A stretch of 7,994 nucleotides of DNA from an uncultured Methanobrevibacter sp. (GTDB lineage Archaea; Methanobacteriota; Methanobacteria; Methanobacteriales; Methanobacteriaceae). Location of the stretch: assembly GCA_900319985.1 (NCBI GenBank), contig ONQL01000074.1, forward strand, positions 1-7,994, written 5' to 3'. The notes under the pieces are model-generated. The model worked only from the letters and a program-made list of their open reading frames with translations. It had not been told where the DNA came from and ran no database searches. The position numbers and the translations under genes were made by a program. Every line of letters starts with the position of its first letter. Position 1 is the first letter of the stretch. Positions 5,624 to 7,994 of this stretch are shown here, one piece after another.

Positions 5624-5998
5624 ATGAATATTGAAGACATATGTCCTGTAAGTGAAACGCTCGATTTTTTTAATAGAAAATGGGTTCTATGTATATTGAT
5701 GGATATGTTTAGAGGAAAAAAGCATTTCACAGAATTTCAGGAGTCAAATCCTACATTAAGCAACCATGTCCTATCCAAAACATTAAAATATATGGAAGAT
5801 GTCAAATTAATCAAAAAAGAAACAACTGATGAAAAAACAAGGAACAAGACATACTACAAACTGCTTGACAAGGGATTGAAAGCTAATAGAATATTGTTTG
5901 AACTAACTGTTTACTCATTAAATGAATTGGAATGCAGCAAATTGAATGAAGATGTTAAAAAGGAAATTTTTGCCCAATACAGTAACAGTTTAAAATAA
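5624..5998 (+). CDS. HxlR-family winged-helix transcriptional regulator
   Basis: A 124-residue protein with the family's N-terminal Cys-Pro (EDICPVSETLDFFNRKW), then FRGKKHFTEF, the recognition-helix region TLSNHVLSKTLKYMEDVKLI, a wing (TRNKTYYKLLDKG), and a C-terminal dimerisation helix. The single N-terminal Cys at residue 7 is the position used for redox or electrophile sensing in studied HxlR/HypR-type relatives. It is divergent from the NTF2-like/flavin reductase unit across the 16-bp palindrome, the usual layout for HxlR control of a flavin oxidoreductase operon. The TATA-like sequence about 25 bases before the ATG and the absence of a ribosome binding site suggest a leaderless message. 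The gene is intact. Its sequence differs from that of the other HxlR at 797-1183 in the recognition helix, consistent with different operators. Confidence 0.9.
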   Translation: MNIEDICPVSETLDFFNRKWVLCILMDMFRGKKHFTEFQESNPTLSNHVLSKTLKYMEDVKLIKKETTDEKTRNKTYYKLLDKGLKANRILFELTVYSLNELECSKLNEDVKKEIFAQYSNSLK

Positions 5999-6274
5999 TT
6001 AATTCATTTTTCATGATTTTAGAAAAATAGGTGAGATTTCATTCACACTTATTTTAGAAACCATATTCTGATTTTATGGTTACTAGGAGTCAATAAACTG
6101 GTTATATTGATTATTAACAGAAATTAATTTAGATATTTCGAACCTAGTATAGGATATTCTCTCTTTAAGGTCATTATCAACAAATGTGTGATGTTTCTGT
6201 TCACTCATGTGTGAAGTGGAATAACCAATATATTATATATGAAGAAATCTTTTGTAAGTATATGGGAGAAAATT
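5999..6274 (+). other. Intergenic region before the HXXEE pseudogene
   Basis: No intact gene is visible. The region contains the third remnant of the small-ORF repeat (6089-6132), a short inverted repeat (TTCAC-N6-GTGAA at 6200-6215) of doubtful meaning, and a TATA-like AATATATTATATAT at about 6227-6240. That TATA would place transcription start near 6262, just before the ATG at 6275. Confidence 0.5.
6089..6132 (+). repeat. Degenerate third remnant of the small-ORF repeat (3' end only)
   Basis: AGTCAATAAACTGGTTATATTGAT followed by TATTAACAGAAATTAATTTAG matches the 3' end of the ORF at 2363-2497. In frame from 6100 it reads GYIDY, stop, QKLI, stop, where copy 1 has SYIDMQQKLI, stop. The internal stop is a CAA-to-TAA change. 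No convincing match to the 5' part is seen, so only a tail of the unit remains. Confidence 0.55.
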
Positions 6275-6647
6275 ATGAAAACAATTGTAAATAACTTGTA
6301 TAACTTGTCAATTGGTCTAGCAATATTGTTTGCTGCTGTAGCACTTTTAACCTATGGTAATGCACATCAGTTTTACCTTTTGGTATCAGCTGCAGTTCTT
6401 TGTTTGCACTTCTTTGAAGAATTTGGATATCCTAGTGGTTTTCCATTAATGAATCGTGGTATGGTGCCTGTTTAATGGTTTTGACCCTAGCTTTTATGTT
6501 TGGTCAGATTTTGTAATTGGTTTTGTATTCTTTTTAATTGTATTCTGGTTTTGTTACCGTTCACCATTGTACTGGAAACTTGGAAGAGTCAAAGGCTATC
6601 CATTATCAAAAAGATCAGCATATGAGCTTGAAATGGATAAATTTTAA
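6275..6647 (+). pseudogene. HXXEE-domain membrane protein with the middle deleted
   Basis: From ATG 6275 the frame reads MKTIVNNLYN, a membrane helix (LSIGLAILFAAVALLTYG), then LLVSAAVLCLHFFEEFGYP with the HxxEE motif, GFPLMNRGM, and stops at 6473-6475. A second frame from about 6466 gives LFNGFDPSFYVWSDF, a membrane helix (IGFVFFLIVFWFC) and YRSPLYWKLGRVKGYPL to the TAA at 6645-6647, which is the end of the same family. Relatives have roughly 80-90 more residues between these parts, so an internal deletion with a frame change near 6461-6472 is inferred. The ATG at 6239 gives 12 more residues but overlaps the TATA-like sequence. GGGAG at 6264-6268 supports 6275. The family's role is unknown; both conserved ends are otherwise undamaged, pointing to a recent loss. 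Confidence 0.75.
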
Positions 6648-6657
6648 ATATTAATTT

Positions 6658-6692
6658 CAATATTGATTTTCATTTAACTGAAAACAATATTG
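6658..6692. terminator. Hairpin between convergent genes, probable two-way terminator
   Basis: The left arm (CAATATTG-A-TTTTCA, 6658-6672) and the right arm (TGAAAA-CAATATTG, 6679-6692) pair over 14 base pairs with one bulged A, closing a 6-base loop TTTAAC. The 8-bp CAATATTG is itself a palindrome, so the same 12 bases also appear as a direct repeat (6658 and 6686). It stands between the converging HXXEE and MATE reading frames. Confidence 0.65.
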
Positions 6693-6729
6693 ATTTAATT
6701 TGTTCTGTTTTACAAAAATATAATCATCA

Positions 6730-7994
6730 CTACTTTTTAATGGTAATGACAGTATTGTTTAAGCCTAATATTTGTGAATAGTCAATGTTATCTGAAATGC
6801 TTATCAGATTGTCAATATGTTTTGAATTTAACTCGGTGTCTGTCTGTGGATTGTATCCAATTCCAGAATGCTTTATGGAAATGATTGTAGACTTGGCATT
6901 GTCCCTGACAATCACATCAATCCAATCCAAGTTATCATTTATTTCCAGAATATAAATGAGAAGTTCTTTCATTGCTAAACTAACGAGTTCAGCTGTCTTT
7001 TCATCCCTTAGAAAATCCCGAACTTGCTTGGATAAGTATAGTGCATCATTTTCATCGGCATGAATAGTATATTCAAGCATTTTCTCGTTTTCATCATGAC
7101 GTTTTTTTAGGAAAAATCCTGAGTATTCTCCATGAGTCTTTTTATTCAAATATATGGAATATAAGTAAATAACGAGAAGTGTAGCTATTTCTGAAACTAC
7201 AAATGCAAACCATATTCCGTTTTCGTTCCAGATGATGGAAAATAGGAATACGAATATTACTGGGAATACCAATCCATTCAACAGGGTGAGGATATTTGCC
7301 AGTTTCATGTTCTGTATGGATTGAATGTAGAATATGTATAAAAAGTTTATTGAATATGCTAAAAGACATAATGAGAATATTCTATAAACAGTGCTGTGAA
7401 AAATATTCCAAAAGCAACAACGATTTTCAATGATTTTCTTGCAACATACTCAACACCATTGTAATCTTTTTCCTGGAAATAAACAGTTACGATAGGCATA
7501 AGTGATTGTGAAGTACCAAAAATGAATATGCTCACCAGCAATGAAGTATTGCAACACATGTTGAATGCAACCAAACCAACATTTGCCATTACTGAAAGAA
7601 TTATGAAATTGATAATGGCCAGCTTTATTGCCTGATACAGCGCTATTGAAGATGACGAAAATCCGGTCTTGCATATGTCAACCATGTATTTCACTGATTT
7701 GGCAAATTCAATCTTAATCAATTTCAGTGTCCGCTTAGAGTTAAAAAAATAAGTGCAAAGGTAAACTGTTGCGATGAGATATCCAAACACCATGCCCAAT
7801 GCAGCGCCACCAATTCCCATATTGAAATATTGTATAAATACAATGTCAAATATAACGTTCAATACATTGGCTAAGAGAAACGCCCTGAACTGCAATTGGA
7901 CAAAATCATCGATTTTAGCAAAGTAGGCTAAAACAATGAAAAAGCAGATGAATGGTATTGCCAGAAGATAATATTTAAAATATTCAAAGACCAG
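6730..7994 (-). pseudogene. MATE-family transporter fused to a HATPase-like C-terminal domain, internal deletion; N-terminus beyond the window
   Basis: The frame is open from the right edge (LVFEYFKYYLLAIPFI) and reads through MATE helices, GIGGAALGMVFGYLIAT, and FIFGTSQSLMPIVTVYFQEKD, to TAG at 7359-7361. From about 7383 the other frame continues RIFSLCLLAYSINFLYIFY, IQSIQN, MKLANILTLLNG and two more helices, then a cytoplasmic domain (from about 7060 to 6730) ending DNIDYSQILGLNNTVITIKK. The junction FFTALF-RIFSL lacks the roughly 25-30 residues that usually separate these parts, so an internal deletion at about 7383-7386 is inferred, not just a frameshift. The C-terminal domain resembles the anti-sigma/RsbW-type HATPase, but the N-box (AMKELLIYILE) has no Asn and the GxG region reads KHSGIG instead of D-x-G. 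The fusion type is known in methanogens; substrate and the domain's role are unknown. Confidence 0.82.

Noticed and set aside
6200..6215. Hairpin or operator TTCAC-N6-GTGAA
   Set aside because: The arms are only five bases, and no second copy or fitting regulator is seen, so chance is likely.
7142..7369. Minus-strand ORF of 75 codons within the MATE region
   Set aside because: It is an alternative frame across the MATE gene. The MATE helices are read in the other frames.
1..7994. tRNA, rRNA or riboswitch
   Set aside because: No tRNA-like cloverleaf, GC-rich RNA segment or recognisable riboswitch core was seen on either strand. In AT-rich methanogen DNA, structured RNAs usually stand out by GC content.

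Overview
The window looks like a piece of a methanogen genome from the Methanobacteriales, close to Methanobrevibacter or Methanosphaera. The reasons are a methanogenesis marker protein 8 (DUF2099) gene, very AT-rich DNA, archaeal GGTGA-type ribosome binding sites and TATA-like promoters, and a set of accessory families common in gut methanogens (DUF4143 ATPases, HxlR regulators, HXXEE protein, MATE-ATPase fusion). The genus is inferred, not proved.

Layout. Bases 1-675 (minus) hold most of a DUF4143-type ATP-binding protein that runs off the left edge. Bases 797-1183 (minus) encode an HxlR regulator, divergent from a marker-protein-8 gene (1264-2108, plus) that is broken by one missing base. 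From 2109 to 2754 there is a T-rich terminator, an inverted repeat, short direct repeats, a 44-codon ORF and a tandem array of five 23-bp units. That array leads straight into a complete second DUF4143 ATPase (2755-4035, plus). The ATPase is flanked by two diverged copies of a ~170-bp direct repeat containing the 44-codon ORF. A third, shorter remnant of the same sequence lies at 6089-6132.

Next come a fragment of what looks like an ABC exporter membrane domain (4385-4597, plus) and a two-gene minus-strand unit: a lumazine-binding/NTF2-like protein (5150-5533), then a flavin reductase (4580-5135) with a frameshift. This unit is divergent from a second HxlR regulator (5624-5998, plus), with a perfect 16-bp palindrome between them. 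An HXXEE-family gene (6275-6647, plus) has lost its middle. A MATE transporter fused to a HATPase-like domain (6730 to the right edge, minus) has also lost an internal segment. The last two genes converge on a strong hairpin.

How the parts work together. The clearest functional module is HxlR regulator + palindrome + NTF2-like/flavin reductase operon, probably a redox- or electrophile-responsive unit, though its reductase is frameshifted here. Otherwise the window is mostly decaying accessory DNA: five genes are broken, two by apparent internal deletions that sequencing error cannot easily explain. The least explained structure is the ATPase with its 23-bp array and the flanking small-ORF repeats.
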